Assembly (NCBI GenBank): GCA_963677395.2
Contig: OY781965.2
Span: 1,798,001 to 1,862,000 of the forward strand
Length of the DNA stretch: 64,000 nt
DNA from: G963667975 sp963677395
GTDB taxonomy: Bacteria; Bacteroidota; Bacteroidia; Bacteroidales; G963667975
Direction: 5' to 3'
The notes under the pieces: generated by a model
The model's input: the letters and a program-made list of their open reading frames with translations, nothing else
Told to the model about the DNA's origin: nothing
Databases searched by the model: none
Made by a program: the position numbers and the translations under genes
Shown: piece by piece, positions 8,883-17,314 of the stretch
How the letters are laid out: each line of letters starts with the position of its first letter
Numbering within the stretch: position 1 is the first letter of the stretch

Positions 8883-9458
8883 ATGAGTCTTTTTAAAAGA
8901 AAAACATACGAGATACTGAGCAGTGAGGAATTGTTATTTCTCACTGCTCAGGGTGTTCGTAAGGCTTTCGATACGTTCTTTCTGAGACATCAACCCGGAA
9001 TGTACGTGTTTTTCATGAGAATGACGAATAACAGGGCACTTGCAGAAGATCAAACGCAGGAGCTTTTTTTAAAAGTTTATCTTGCAAGTCGCTTTTTTGA
9101 TAAACAAAAAAATGCAGTTTCATGGCTCTATTCTCTTGCCTGGAATCAGTGTAAAAATCATTGGAGGCATCAGAAAGTTCATCAGCAATTTAGTCGTTAT
9201 GAAATTTCAAAGCAGGATTTTGAAGAAGAAAGACTTTCCGAGCAGATTGATCGTACGTTAGTTGAGCAAATACTTGAACAATCAGTTCAAAAACTTGATC
9301 AGGAGCAAATTTTATTGATAACATTACGGTTTCAGGAAGAAATGAGCATTAAAGAAATTGCTGTTGTGCTGGATTGCAAGGAGGGAACAGTTAAATCGAG
9401 ACTGTTTTATACCTTAAAACAATTAAATAAATATATGAAAGTGGTCGATTATAAATAA
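8883..9458 (+). CDS. ECF-type RNA polymerase sigma factor
   Basis: A 191-aa sigma-70-family protein. Region 2 spans about residues 28-100 (FDTFFLRHQPGMYVFF, AEDQTQELFLKVY, AVSWLYSLAWNQCKNHWR) and region 4 about 138-188 (LITLRFQEEMSIKEIAVVL, CKEGTVKSRLFYTLKQL). There is no long C-terminal extension. It should direct RNA polymerase to extracytoplasmic-stress promoters. It is followed after 11 bp by a single-pass membrane protein in the usual anti-sigma position and preceded by a putative lipoprotein, so the three genes probably form one unit. Confidence 0.92.
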   Translation: MSLFKRKTYEILSSEELLFLTAQGVRKAFDTFFLRHQPGMYVFFMRMTNNRALAEDQTQELFLKVYLASRFFDKQKNAVSWLYSLAWNQCKNHWRHQKVHQQFSRYEISKQDFEEERLSEQIDRTLVEQILEQSVQKLDQEQILLITLRFQEEMSIKEIAVVLDCKEGTVKSRLFYTLKQLNKYMKVVDYK

Positions 9459-9469
9459 ATAATGGTGAT

Positions 9470-10075
9470 ATGGATTATTTAGATCTGGAGGAGTTATTGT
9501 TGAAAAAGTCCTTTCAACAGTTAACGGAAGATGAAAAAATGAAAGTTTTAGCCACTGTTTCTGAACAGGAATATGAGTTGTATCATGTTGATTTGCAGTG
9601 TTTAAAACTTTTTTTTTCTAAAAAACCTGGAGCAGACTTAAATGCTTTAAAACGAATAAACCAGTCTATTGATGATCTATCGCAGCGTCAACAGGTAAAA
9701 AAGAAATTTGCATTGCAGGCGGTTCCGTCATGGATGGCTGCTGCTGCTGCAATATTGCTTTTTTTTGTTGGATATTTAGCACGAAATCCAAAGCAAATTA
9801 TGCATACCGAATATATCACAATTATTGAAAAAGATACAGTGAAATTATATCAGGATAAGCCTGCTTTGGGTAAGCTTGCTTTGAATAATAAAACTTCAGA
9901 AAAAGTAAAACCTTCAAATAAAACAATGCAGCCAGTTGTTCAAAACAGAGAAGAAATATTGCCAGTGTATGCACCAGGTGTTTATCTGGTTGACTTTCGT
10001 AATCAGAATTCAACGGTGAAAGGATTAAGCTATTCCGATGATACAACCCTGAGTAAATTACTGGTAACGATGTAA
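9470..10075 (+). CDS. Putative anti-sigma factor, single-pass membrane protein
   Basis: A 201-aa protein with an acidic, helical cytosolic part (residues 1-80), one transmembrane helix at about 87-105 (SWMAAAAAILLFFVGYLA) and a periplasmic tail of about 95 residues. No HXXXCXXC zinc motif is visible, so it is not a ZAS-type anti-sigma factor. The assignment rests on topology and on its place 11 bp after an ECF sigma gene. The tail ends in a LSYSDDTTLSKLLVTM stretch of unknown role. A strong bidirectional terminator follows. Confidence 0.65.
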   Translation: MDYLDLEELLLKKSFQQLTEDEKMKVLATVSEQEYELYHVDLQCLKLFFSKKPGADLNALKRINQSIDDLSQRQQVKKKFALQAVPSWMAAAAAILLFFVGYLARNPKQIMHTEYITIIEKDTVKLYQDKPALGKLALNNKTSEKVKPSNKTMQPVVQNREEILPVYAPGVYLVDFRNQNSTVKGLSYSDDTTLSKLLVTM

Positions 10076-10083
10076 AAGGATAT

Positions 10084-10119
10084 AAGAAAAGGAAATTCAA
10101 CAATGAATTTCCTTTTCTT
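10084..10119. terminator. Bidirectional terminator between convergent genes
   Basis: A 16-bp perfect inverted repeat, arms 10084-10099 and 10104-10119, with core GGAAATTCA/TGAATTTCC and a 4-nt loop ACAA. The A-rich left and T-rich right flanks allow termination of both the plus-strand operon ending at 10075 and the minus-strand gene ending at 10142. Confidence 0.85.
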
Positions 10120-10141
10120 TGAAGTTATAGTCTATATAAAC

Positions 10142-13100
10142 TTATTTGTTAATGATCAATTTTTGACTGGTATTTTCGTTCCCTGATTTCAATGTGATTG
10201 AATAAACCCCATTTTGCAGAAATGACAGATCAACCGGATATGAGTCATTTTGAATGAGATTTTTTTCAATTAATTGATGATAAATAAGTTTGCCATCGAT
10301 GCTATATATAGAAATTTCGGCATCCGTTAAAAACTGTTTGTTAAATCTGAAAAATACAATATTTTGAACAGGATTAGGGTAAATGTTTAATCTGTTTGAA
10401 CTCTGATCTTTGATAGAGCTTCCTTGAATATTTATCATTTTACAAACCTGATAACTACTATTGATTACCGGGTCAGAAATTGTTAAGCAAGCCTGGAAAT
10501 TACCAGCTTGAGTATAGTTGTGTATTGGTCTGTTTGTTAATGAATCAACAGAACCGTCCCCAAAATTCCAAAAGTATTTTGCCGGAGTTCCGTTTGTAGC
10601 GGCATAAAAGGTGACAGGATATTCGGTTGATTTGGTAAAGGTGTTGTTGAGTAAGTATCCAAATGCTGCCAAAAGAGAAGAATTACCTGCGGCAACATTA
10701 ACTAATGCTGCATAATGTGAAATACAACTTCCTTCAGTTATCTGTAAGTGAGTGAAGTAATGTCCGGCAGTGATATAGGTATGTTGAGGCTCTTCGTCTA
10801 TTGAGGTTTGATTATCTCCAAATTCCCATAAATAATTGTTTGGATTATGCATAGATTGATTAAAGAAATTAGTAGTAAGTGTAGTTGAATCAGTTGCATA
10901 AGTGAATTTTGCCATGCAATGTGTTCCATTGGTATCTACTGCAATTTGTTTACAAAAAGTATTGTAACAGTTTTGCGATTGACTGAATACAGTTAAGCAA
11001 ACATTGTAAATTCCGGCCTGTTGATAAATGTGAGAAGTGTTCTGCGTGAAACTATATTGACTATCATCAAAATACCAGAAATAATGGCTGAGATTTTGTC
11101 CTTGCGAAAGATTGACAAATGTTACATTTTTTGTTGCACTATCTACTACAAAATCGAAAGCAGCAAGACAATCAATCGCACTTGCATTGCCAATCTCAAT
11201 ATTTTGTGTTGATGTAGCATTGCAACCGTTATTTGACCATACAGTTAGATTTGCGCCGTGAAAACCAGGGGATGTAAATGTATGAGAAGGATTGCGTAAA
11301 GTAGATTGTGCCCCATCACTGAACACCCATTGATAATAAAATGTATTGGTAACATAAGGAGGAAGTCCTACTGAAGTTTCAAAGTTTACAGTATTTGTTC
11401 CGCTTACTACATTGTAGGTGAAATTTGCAGTGCATGGATCCGGAACTGTAACAGTTACTGTGTCGTGAGCAATTGCACCATTGTTGGTAGTAGCTGTAAC
11501 AGCGTATTGAGTGGTTACACCGGGGGTGAAAATTGGACACTTTGCCGTTGAATTATCGAGAAAACTGGATGGATTCCATGAAAAAGATGGATTCAGATAA
11601 TTGTATAAACCACCATTTATTTTTGCTCCAAATACATGGTTGTTATCCACTGCAGATAAATCCCAAAGATGGTTCAGCAATTGATCAGCATCCAGAAGAT
11701 TCCAGCTCATACCTCCATCTGTTGTTTTCATTAAAGGAGTACCTGCAAAACCAACTGAATCGTTTGCAAATGAAATAGCCTGAAAAGCAACATAATTTGG
11801 AATTCCCTGAACTATATTTGCATTCGACCAGGTATTCCCTCCATCTGTTGTAACTTTCAGTGTGTTGAAATCAGCAATAAAACCTTTGGTTTCATTTAAA
11901 AATATAATTTCATGTACATAGCTATTGGTATTTATATTTAAAATTGTCCACATATTTCCTCCATCTGTGGTTTTTTTAATTATAGCCCCGCTTAGAGCAT
12001 AAATTGCAGCATAACCTATGTTTTCGTTAAGAAAGTAAATATCTGTTACATCATTTCCGGGATTTAAATTGGTGGTATTCCATGAAAGTCCCCCATTGGT
12101 CGTTTTTATCAATGAATTAGATGTCGCCAGATAAATTGTATTCAGATTAATAATTTGAATATCTCTTGGCTGGTAAGAGGTTGCAGATACTCTGGTCCAA
12201 CTGTTACCAGTATTGTGTGTAATGTAAACATCACCAGCTAAATTGGCAACAACGCCCATTGAATTCTTGAAGTTAGCACAACTAATTAAACCTACTGTGT
12301 CTAAAATGGGTATCCAACCTTTTCCGCCGTCGGTGGTTTTTAAAACCTGATTATCTCTCCATATATAACCAGTTAACGGAGAAGTGAAATTACACCCGGT
12401 TGGATTTACATTTGCTGTTTCATAAATATTAAAATCTTTTGCATTTGTCAAAATTGAAACATTTCCACCATATTGTATTGATAAATCATTTCCTGCATTT
12501 ACTAAATATGGAGTAACTGTGATGATTACAGAATCGCTAGCAAGGCAATTGTTCCCGGCATGAGCAGTTACTTTGTATGTTGTATTGCATGCAGGCGTGG
12601 CAACAGGATTTTGAATGTTTGTAGCACTTAAGGTTGGGTTGTTTGCCCAAGTATAGGTGATAGTTGCATTTCCTTGAAATTCGGCCTTTGCATATAGGTT
12701 TACAGATCCACTGCCTTCAAGAATTGTTTGATTATTATAGGCTTTTACTGTCATTGGAATAACGTTTATCATTAAACTATCTTTTGCAACACATCCGGTT
12801 TCATCCATTGCCGTTACCACGAATTTTGTTGATTGATTTACAGTAGCAGTTGGGTTCTGTAAAAATTCACTATTCAGTAAAGAGCCATTTGACCAGTAAA
12901 AGCTATAATTTTTAGGTTTATAAACCCAACAACTTCCATTATACATGCCCGAAAACATGTAAACATCACCAGGTCCAAAGCCTGTTACTGTAGATAATGA
13001 ATAGGTATCCGCTATGTTAAAAGAAAACCATATATTTCCTCCGTCTGTTGTTTTATAAACTAAACCATCATTTCCTGATGCATAACCTACGAAACTGTTT

Positions 13101-13966
13101 TGGAAGTATATGCTATTTAAGCTAATACCGCTGAAATTAGTGTTTTTAGTTGCCCAGCTTAAACCACCATCAATCGTTTTCAGGATAGTTTCATTGTCTC
13201 CGGAGGCAAATCCTGTAAGTGAGTCAATGAAAAAAATATCTCTAATTACACCAAAGCTGCCGCCCAGAGTATTAAATTTTACACTATCCCAGTTGATTCC
13301 TCCATTGTTTGTGATAAAAAAGAATCCGTTTGCAAAATCGCCACCACCTGCAATACATTTATTCTTTGTAGGTGCACTAACTGCATAAAACTTTGTAAAT
13401 TGACTTATCGGTAAATTGACTTCTGACCAAGCAGATGTATTTCCATTTGATTTTAATATTTTGCCATACCAGTTTTTTTCTCCAGCTATCCATAAGACGC
13501 TGTCTTTATAAGAATTTACATCCCAGTAAAAATAACTGTTTTTTTCGTCTTGCATAGTCCAGTTTAAACCAGCATCAGTTGTTTGGTACACTCTCCCCGA
13601 AGAACTGCTTGATCTGCTGATCGCGATTATAGTATTAGGCTTAATCATTTTTATTCCGTAGAAAGTATTTGTGGGAGTTGCTAAGTTATTCCATGTTACA
13701 CCTTTGTCGGTTGAACGAACACCAACATTTGTACCCATTGCAAGGATAGTATCTCCAAATGCAACTGCGGTTTTAAGATCACTGGAAGCACCTGTGCTTT
13801 TTTTCTGCCATAATGGAACATCTGCTTTCAGGCTTACGCTGCCCTGACAGTAAATAGTTGTGTCATTTCCAGTAGTAACAGTGCATTGAGCATTAACTTC
13901 GAAGGAAATAAACAGAGACGAAAATGCCCATATAAACAGGCATGCATTAATCTTGAAATTTCTCAT
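10142..13966 (-). CDS. Large T9SS type A secreted protein with YCF48/BNR-like repeats and PKD domains
   Basis: A 1274-aa exported protein. The signal peptide ends near residue 26 (FEVNAQ). Two blocks, about residues 55-350 and 515-790, carry at least eight copies of the K-TTDGG-x-W motif (for example VYKTTDGGNIW, LKTTDGGKGW, LMKTTDGGMSW), the hallmark of YCF48/BNR-like beta-propeller repeats. Ig/PKD-like domains follow (WVFSDGAQS, WYFDDSQYS, WEFGDNQTS, WNFGDGSVDS). The last ~80 residues are a type A sorting domain (LNIYPNPVQN, LQNGVYSITLKSG, KLIINK). It is probably a cell-surface protein; its ligand is unknown. Confidence 0.88.
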   Translation of the reverse strand: MRNFKINACLFIWAFSSLFISFEVNAQCTVTTGNDTTIYCQGSVSLKADVPLWQKKSTGASSDLKTAVAFGDTILAMGTNVGVRSTDKGVTWNNLATPTNTFYGIKMIKPNTIIAISRSSSSSGRVYQTTDAGLNWTMQDEKNSYFYWDVNSYKDSVLWIAGEKNWYGKILKSNGNTSAWSEVNLPISQFTKFYAVSAPTKNKCIAGGGDFANGFFFITNNGGINWDSVKFNTLGGSFGVIRDIFFIDSLTGFASGDNETILKTIDGGLSWATKNTNFSGISLNSIYFQNSFVGYASGNDGLVYKTTDGGNIWFSFNIADTYSLSTVTGFGPGDVYMFSGMYNGSCWVYKPKNYSFYWSNGSLLNSEFLQNPTATVNQSTKFVVTAMDETGCVAKDSLMINVIPMTVKAYNNQTILEGSGSVNLYAKAEFQGNATITYTWANNPTLSATNIQNPVATPACNTTYKVTAHAGNNCLASDSVIITVTPYLVNAGNDLSIQYGGNVSILTNAKDFNIYETANVNPTGCNFTSPLTGYIWRDNQVLKTTDGGKGWIPILDTVGLISCANFKNSMGVVANLAGDVYITHNTGNSWTRVSATSYQPRDIQIINLNTIYLATSNSLIKTTNGGLSWNTTNLNPGNDVTDIYFLNENIGYAAIYALSGAIIKKTTDGGNMWTILNINTNSYVHEIIFLNETKGFIADFNTLKVTTDGGNTWSNANIVQGIPNYVAFQAISFANDSVGFAGTPLMKTTDGGMSWNLLDADQLLNHLWDLSAVDNNHVFGAKINGGLYNYLNPSFSWNPSSFLDNSTAKCPIFTPGVTTQYAVTATTNNGAIAHDTVTVTVPDPCTANFTYNVVSGTNTVNFETSVGLPPYVTNTFYYQWVFSDGAQSTLRNPSHTFTSPGFHGANLTVWSNNGCNATSTQNIEIGNASAIDCLAAFDFVVDSATKNVTFVNLSQGQNLSHYFWYFDDSQYSFTQNTSHIYQQAGIYNVCLTVFSQSQNCYNTFCKQIAVDTNGTHCMAKFTYATDSTTLTTNFFNQSMHNPNNYLWEFGDNQTSIDEEPQHTYITAGHYFTHLQITEGSCISHYAALVNVAAGNSSLLAAFGYLLNNTFTKSTEYPVTFYAATNGTPAKYFWNFGDGSVDSLTNRPIHNYTQAGNFQACLTISDPVINSSYQVCKMINIQGSSIKDQSSNRLNIYPNPVQNIVFFRFNKQFLTDAEISIYSIDGKLIYHQLIEKNLIQNDSYPVDLSFLQNGVYSITLKSGNENTSQKLIINK

Positions 13967-14315
13967 GTTTCTTGTGTTGGTTGATGTTTCTTTTGGTATG
14001 GGTTAATTTATTGTAAAATAATAACAGGTATTTAAGTAAATCCTAAATTTATTAATGTTAAGGATTTGCAAATTTACTAAAAGGATTCTAATTCAAAAAA
14101 ATATATTTATGAATGTAATTTTCTGATTTTTATTTATTTGTATTTTTTTGAGATATATACTTAATTTTAAGAGACCTTGATTTCGATACCTTAAGTTAAA
14201 CGATATTAGGTGTTTTATGGTAATGTTAAATTATGTGTAATCGAAACAAAGAAATATGCTGTCAACGAAATATCATATAAAACAGCCTGTATTTCTGTTT
14301 CAAAAAAGATTTTGT
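13967..14315. other. AT-rich intergenic region, no gene seen
   Basis: 349 bp between two minus-strand genes. It should contain the promoter of the 1274-aa T9SS gene. I see long A/T runs but no convincing open frame, strong hairpin or repeat. Confidence 0.5.
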
Positions 14316-15143
14316 CTACACAAGTAAAAGAATTAAAGTCAAAGTAATACCAATAGTAACTGTTAAAAGCAGGTAGATCTCTTTATATGAGCTAATAACT
14401 TCTTTTTCGGGTCTGATTGTTTTTGCGTTATGGTAAAAAAAATAGGATGGAATTAAAAATAATCCCATCGTCAAGTGCATTAGCATTTCAGAAATAGAGA
14501 GATTGATGAATTGCATTACACTAAATAATAAAGTTGCAATCAACCAGGGTCTGAATATCTGGCTTATTAGAAAATGGCTTCGGAATTTAGGTGTAACCAG
14601 TGTAAAATATTTCGCAGAGTATAAGATTATTCCAACAAGATAACGACCAATGATTACCATAAGGATAAAACCAGTGATGATGATGGTTAATTTCAACCAT
14701 AAATCAGCGAGAATCCAGTCAAGCACCACATTACTATAATAACTATCCAGCATAGTGCCAATAACGTGTGAGCTTAAAATCCTGTTTAATGAGTGTAAAA
14801 TTATCCAGAGAAAAAAAGTCTTGATAAGTTCTTCGTTTTCTCTTCGTTTCCAGTAAAAATAAGCAGCTACAAGCATCAGGACAAATACAGAAATGCTTCC
14901 GACACTGAATATAACAATAGCATTATTACTATTCCAAATCTTTGAATAATCGGATGTGAGAAATTTAAGCTCATTAAAATGTAATTCGGTACAAATGCCA
15001 AAATAGTCAGAGGTCAAAATGGTCGGAATCTGATAAACAAAGAATACTACCCAGAAACTAAGTATATAGATTAAGAGCGATTCTATAGTGGTAACTTTAA
15101 ATATCGAAGGATTTATGTAATAAGTAGTAGTAGCTGATGCCAT
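14316..15143 (-). CDS. Polytopic membrane protein of unknown function
   Basis: A 275-aa inner-membrane protein with about six to seven hydrophobic segments (for example LLIYILSFWVVFFVYQI, IVIFSVGSISVFVLMLVAAYFYW, LTIIITGFILMVIIGRYLVGIIL, and the final ILLLVTVTIG-like helix near residues 255-275). The layout resembles Yip1/DUF-type permease-like proteins, but I do not recognise a family. It is a single gene between a T9SS gene and the divergent typA, with its own -7 box. No catalytic or transport motif is visible. Confidence 0.75.
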   Translation of the reverse strand: MASATTTYYINPSIFKVTTIESLLIYILSFWVVFFVYQIPTILTSDYFGICTELHFNELKFLTSDYSKIWNSNNAIVIFSVGSISVFVLMLVAAYFYWKRRENEELIKTFFLWIILHSLNRILSSHVIGTMLDSYYSNVVLDWILADLWLKLTIIITGFILMVIIGRYLVGIILYSAKYFTLVTPKFRSHFLISQIFRPWLIATLLFSVMQFINLSISEMLMHLTMGLFLIPSYFFYHNAKTIRPEKEVISSYKEIYLLLTVTIGITLTLILLLV

Positions 15144-15160
15144 AGATTTGTTTTAGTTCA

Positions 15161-15168
15161 CAAATATA
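15161..15168 (-). promoter_or_regulatory. -7 box for the membrane-protein gene
   Basis: On the minus strand this reads TATATTTG, a perfect TAnnTTTG match, 17 bp before the ATG of the membrane-protein gene. The untranslated leader would be only about 10 nt. Confidence 0.5.
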
Positions 15169-15255
15169 AGTGGAATTATGAATTACAAATGCAGTCATCT
15201 TTAAGTTTTTGTTACTTCCTTTTCAACCCTGCTGTGCTATTCCATAAATAAAGAC

Positions 15256-15263
15256 TACCTTTG
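15256..15263 (+). promoter_or_regulatory. -7 box for typA
   Basis: TACCTTTG matches the Bacteroidota -7 consensus. It overlaps the TTG at 15261 that opens the longest reading frame. Transcription should therefore begin near 15270, so the true start codon is the ATG at 15300. Confidence 0.6.
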
Positions 15264-15299
15264 CACCTTGTTTTATTTTTAGGAAAGAAATATTTTAAG

Positions 15300-17102
15300 A
15301 TGCAGAAAATTAAGAATATAGCGATTATCGCTCACGTTGACCATGGAAAAACTACACTGGTTGACCGTATTCTCGGACAGGTAAAACTCTTCCGTGCCAA
15401 TCAGGAAGTAAAGGATTTAATCCTTGATAATAATGAATTGGAACGCGAACGTGGAATTACCATTTTATCAAAAAACGTGTCCGTACGCTATAAAGATTAT
15501 AAAATCAATATTATTGATACCCCGGGCCATGCTGATTTTGGTGGAGAAGTAGAACGTGTATTGAATATGGCCGATGGTGTTCTTCTTTTGGTTGATGCAT
15601 TTGAAGGACCAATGCCACAAACTCGTTTTGTACTCGAAAAAGCACTGAATCTTAATTTGAAACCGATTGTTGTAATTAATAAAGTTGATAAACCAAATTG
15701 CGATCCTGAAGGAACTCAGGAACAGGTTTTCGATTTGATGTTCTCTCTTGGTGCAACCGAGGATCAGCTTGATTTTCCTACTGTTTATGGCTCTTCAAAG
15801 CAAGGTTGGATGTCCGACGACTGGAATAAACCTGCCGAAGATATCAGCTACTTGCTTGATGTGATCATTGAGCATATTCGCGAACCTGAATTTGAAGAAG
15901 GTGGAGTTCAGATGATGATTACTTCTCTCGATTATTCTTCGTACGTAGGTCGTATTGCTGTGGGTCGTATTCATCGTGGTTCATTAATTGCCGGACAAAA
16001 TATCTCGTTGGTAAAACGTGATGGTACCATTCAGAAATCAAAAATTAAAGAATTGTATGTGTTCGAAGGTTTAGGCAAAGAACGCATCAAACATGAAGTA
16101 TATGCCGGTGAAATTTGTGCTGTATTGGGATTGGAAGATTTTGAAATTGGGGATACTGTTGCCGATTTTGAAAATCCTGAGTTTCTCGAACCTATCACGG
16201 TTGATGAACCTACCATGAGTATGCTTTTCACAATTAATACTTCACCATTCTTCGGGAAAGAAGGTAAGTTTGTGACTTCGCGTCACTTACGCGATCGCCT
16301 TTTTGCCGAAATTGAACGTAATCTCGCTTTGCGTATAGAAGAAACTGATTCTCCAGATTCATTGCTGGTTTATGGTCGCGGTATTCTTCATTTGTCAATT
16401 TTGATAGAAACCATGCGTCGTGAAGGCTATGAACTCCAAGTTGGTCAACCACGTGTAATTACCAAAGAAATTGATGGTCAGAAATGCGAACCTGTGGAAT
16501 TGCTTACAGTAAATACTCCCGAAGCTTTTTCAGGTAAGGTGATTGAACAAGTTACCATGCGAAAAGGAGACATTGCGTCCATCACCAGTAAGATGGATCG
16601 TGTACAGATTGAGTTCGTGATTCCTTCACGTGGATTAATGGGCTTACGTAACCAGATTCTTACTGTTACCGAAGGTGAAGCTATCATGTCGCACCGCTTG
16701 AAAGGTTATGAACCTTGGAAAGGTGAGATCGGAACACGCCGTAATGGCTCGTTAATTTCGATGGAAACAGGTACATCTATTGCATATTCAATTGATAAAT
16801 TACAAGACAGAGGGTCTTTCTTTATTGATCCGAACGAACCTGTGTACGAAGGCCAGGTGATTGGTGAAAGCACTCGTCCTGATGATATGGTTATCAATGT
16901 AATCCGAACAAAGAAACTCTCAAATATGCGTGCTTCCGGTTCTGATGATAAGGTGATGATTATTCCTGCACGTAAATTCTCACTCGAAGAAGCAATGGAA
17001 TATTTGGGTGAAGATGAATACTTAGAAGTAACTCCACAATCACTCCGTTTACGTAAGATCATCCTGAACGAAACAGAGCGCAAGCGTCAACAAAAGAAAT
17101 AG
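15300..17102 (+). CDS. typA: Translational GTPase TypA/BipA
   Basis: A ribosome-associated GTPase involved in assembly of the 50S subunit and in stress or cold adaptation. From the ATG at 15300 it has 600 aa, the family's usual size. The frame runs up to a TTG at 15261, but that overlaps the -7 box. G1 AHVDHGKTT is at residues 11-19, followed by RERGITI, G3 DTPGHADF and G4 NKVDKP. Then come the beta-barrel and EF-G-like domains, and the BipA-specific C-terminal region (RGLMGLRNQ and the lysine/arginine-rich end). It stands alone, with a terminator just after. Confidence 0.97.
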   Translation: MQKIKNIAIIAHVDHGKTTLVDRILGQVKLFRANQEVKDLILDNNELERERGITILSKNVSVRYKDYKINIIDTPGHADFGGEVERVLNMADGVLLLVDAFEGPMPQTRFVLEKALNLNLKPIVVINKVDKPNCDPEGTQEQVFDLMFSLGATEDQLDFPTVYGSSKQGWMSDDWNKPAEDISYLLDVIIEHIREPEFEEGGVQMMITSLDYSSYVGRIAVGRIHRGSLIAGQNISLVKRDGTIQKSKIKELYVFEGLGKERIKHEVYAGEICAVLGLEDFEIGDTVADFENPEFLEPITVDEPTMSMLFTINTSPFFGKEGKFVTSRHLRDRLFAEIERNLALRIEETDSPDSLLVYGRGILHLSILIETMRREGYELQVGQPRVITKEIDGQKCEPVELLTVNTPEAFSGKVIEQVTMRKGDIASITSKMDRVQIEFVIPSRGLMGLRNQILTVTEGEAIMSHRLKGYEPWKGEIGTRRNGSLISMETGTSIAYSIDKLQDRGSFFIDPNEPVYEGQVIGESTRPDDMVINVIRTKKLSNMRASGSDDKVMIIPARKFSLEEAMEYLGEDEYLEVTPQSLRLRKIILNETERKRQQKK

Positions 17103-17134
17103 GCTGTAGATCTGTTTTGGAAAACCAGATATAG

Positions 17135-17170
17135 TCCGCATACGTTCGTTAGAATATATGCGGATTTTTT
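17135..17170 (+). terminator. Rho-independent terminator of typA
   Basis: TCCGCATA at 17135-17142 pairs with TATGCGGA at 17157-17164, with a 14-nt loop and six T at 17165-17170. It begins 33 bp after the typA stop. Confidence 0.8.
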
Positions 17171-17214
17171 AGGTAGTAAAAGTGCTCAAACTTGATTCTA
17201 TTAACATCCTTACA

Positions 17215-17265
17215 AAGAAAAAGACCCTAATTAAGACTGATATGTGTCAGGCTTAAAAGGGTCTT
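17215..17265 (-). terminator. Minus-strand terminator after the DUF5686 gene
   Basis: AAGACCCT at 17221-17228 pairs with AGGGTCTT at 17258-17265. On the minus strand the stem is followed by a T-rich run (complement of 17215-17220). It lies about 50 bp after the end of the minus-strand gene that stops at 17315. Confidence 0.6.
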
Positions 17266-17314
17266 GCTTCAGGTATGTAATGAATATAAAAAAGTTTCCT
17301 TATTATTTAATTGG

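Noticed and set aside
15261..15299. Longer N-terminus of TypA from TTG
   Set aside because: The TTG is part of the -7 box TACCTTTG, and the ATG at 15300 gives the normal family N-terminus.
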